Position numbers and translations under genes: made by a program
Notes under the pieces: model-generated
Told to the model about the DNA's origin: nothing
The model's database searches: none
Seen by the model: the letters and a program-made list of their open reading frames with translations, nothing else
Shown: piece by piece, positions 5,182 to 5,221 of the stretch
How positions within the stretch are numbered: position 1 is the first letter of the stretch
How the letters are laid out: every line of letters starts with the position of its first letter
Source of the DNA: an uncultured Ruminococcus sp.
Lineage (GTDB): Bacteria; Bacillota; Clostridia; Oscillospirales; Acutalibacteraceae
Direction: 5' to 3'
NCBI GenBank assembly: GCA_902766305.1
Contig: CACXDE010000173.1
Location: 1 to 5,221 of the forward strand
Length of the DNA stretch: 5,221 nucleotides

Positions 5182-5221
5182 GTTGAAAGATCCCGCCCTC
5201 CAGTGGGCTGCCGATAGAGCC
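5174..5221 (+). CDS. Start of a paralogue of the preceding small gene (runs off the window)
   Basis: Sixteen codons from the ATG at 5174 stay open to the end of the window and read MNELKDPALQWAADRA. ALQWAADRA matches ALQWAAERA of the preceding protein at 8 of 9 residues, and the DNA (5195-5221 against 5026-5052) agrees at 21 of 27 bases. The start overlaps the preceding gene by 8 bases. AGGA sits 6 bases before the ATG as ribosome binding site. The other nearby ATG at 5178 meets a stop after two codons and can be dismissed. It lacks the AT-hook-like leader of its neighbour in the part seen, so it may be just the helical module. Function is unknown. Confidence 0.62.
   Translation, partial: MNELKDPALQWAADRA

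Noticed and set aside
1..5221. CRISPR array, tRNA or rRNA gene, insertion sequence or integrase
   Set aside because: I saw no regularly spaced repeats, tRNA cloverleaf or CCA-ended arms, rRNA-like sequence, transposase motifs or long terminal inverted repeats.

Overview
The window looks like an accessory region of a Gram-positive (Firmicutes-like) genome or one of its mobile elements. Supporting this are strong AGGAGG-type ribosome binding sites, sigma-A-like promoters with 17-base spacers, and very tight gene packing at both ends. I cannot name the species. Base composition changes sharply. Hand counts of single 60-base lines give about 58% G+C at 121-180 and 4741-4800, but about 35-38% at 1021-1080, 1381-1440 and 2401-2460. 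The middle therefore looks like AT-rich cargo set between GC-richer flanks.

Left part (1-1728, minus strand): a compact three-gene run, read from right to left. It holds a 354-residue protein with two putative zinc-ribbon modules, then a small SGNH-fold hydrolase of the GNSH type, then the first 29 codons of a second SGNH/GDSL hydrolase. The gaps are only about 6 bases each, so this is probably one transcript. The zinc-ribbon gene is AT-rich like the middle, whereas the hydrolases are GC-rich.

Centre (1729-4486): a 343-base spacer with one doubtful small membrane ORF, then a two-gene type II restriction-modification unit in convergent arrangement. The plus-strand gene (2072-2788) is a likely restriction endonuclease whose putative PD-(D/E)XK active site is altered to D98...G113-V-R115. 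The minus-strand gene (2806-4395) is a gamma-type N6-adenine DNA methyltransferase with motifs X, I and IV (NPPY). Each has its own recognisable promoter and ribosome binding site. The two stop codons lie 17 bases apart, around one bidirectional terminator hairpin whose loop contains the methyltransferase stop codon. No controller (C) gene is visible.

Right part (4487-5221, plus strand): an untranslated stretch of mixed composition, a near-consensus promoter (TGGACA-17-TATAAT), and three small overlapping genes of unknown function. The second and third share an ALQWAA(E/D)RA motif and look like tandem paralogues; the third runs off the window. Such small overlapping genes are typical of phages and integrative elements, so the restriction-modification unit may be cargo of such an element. 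That placement is inference.
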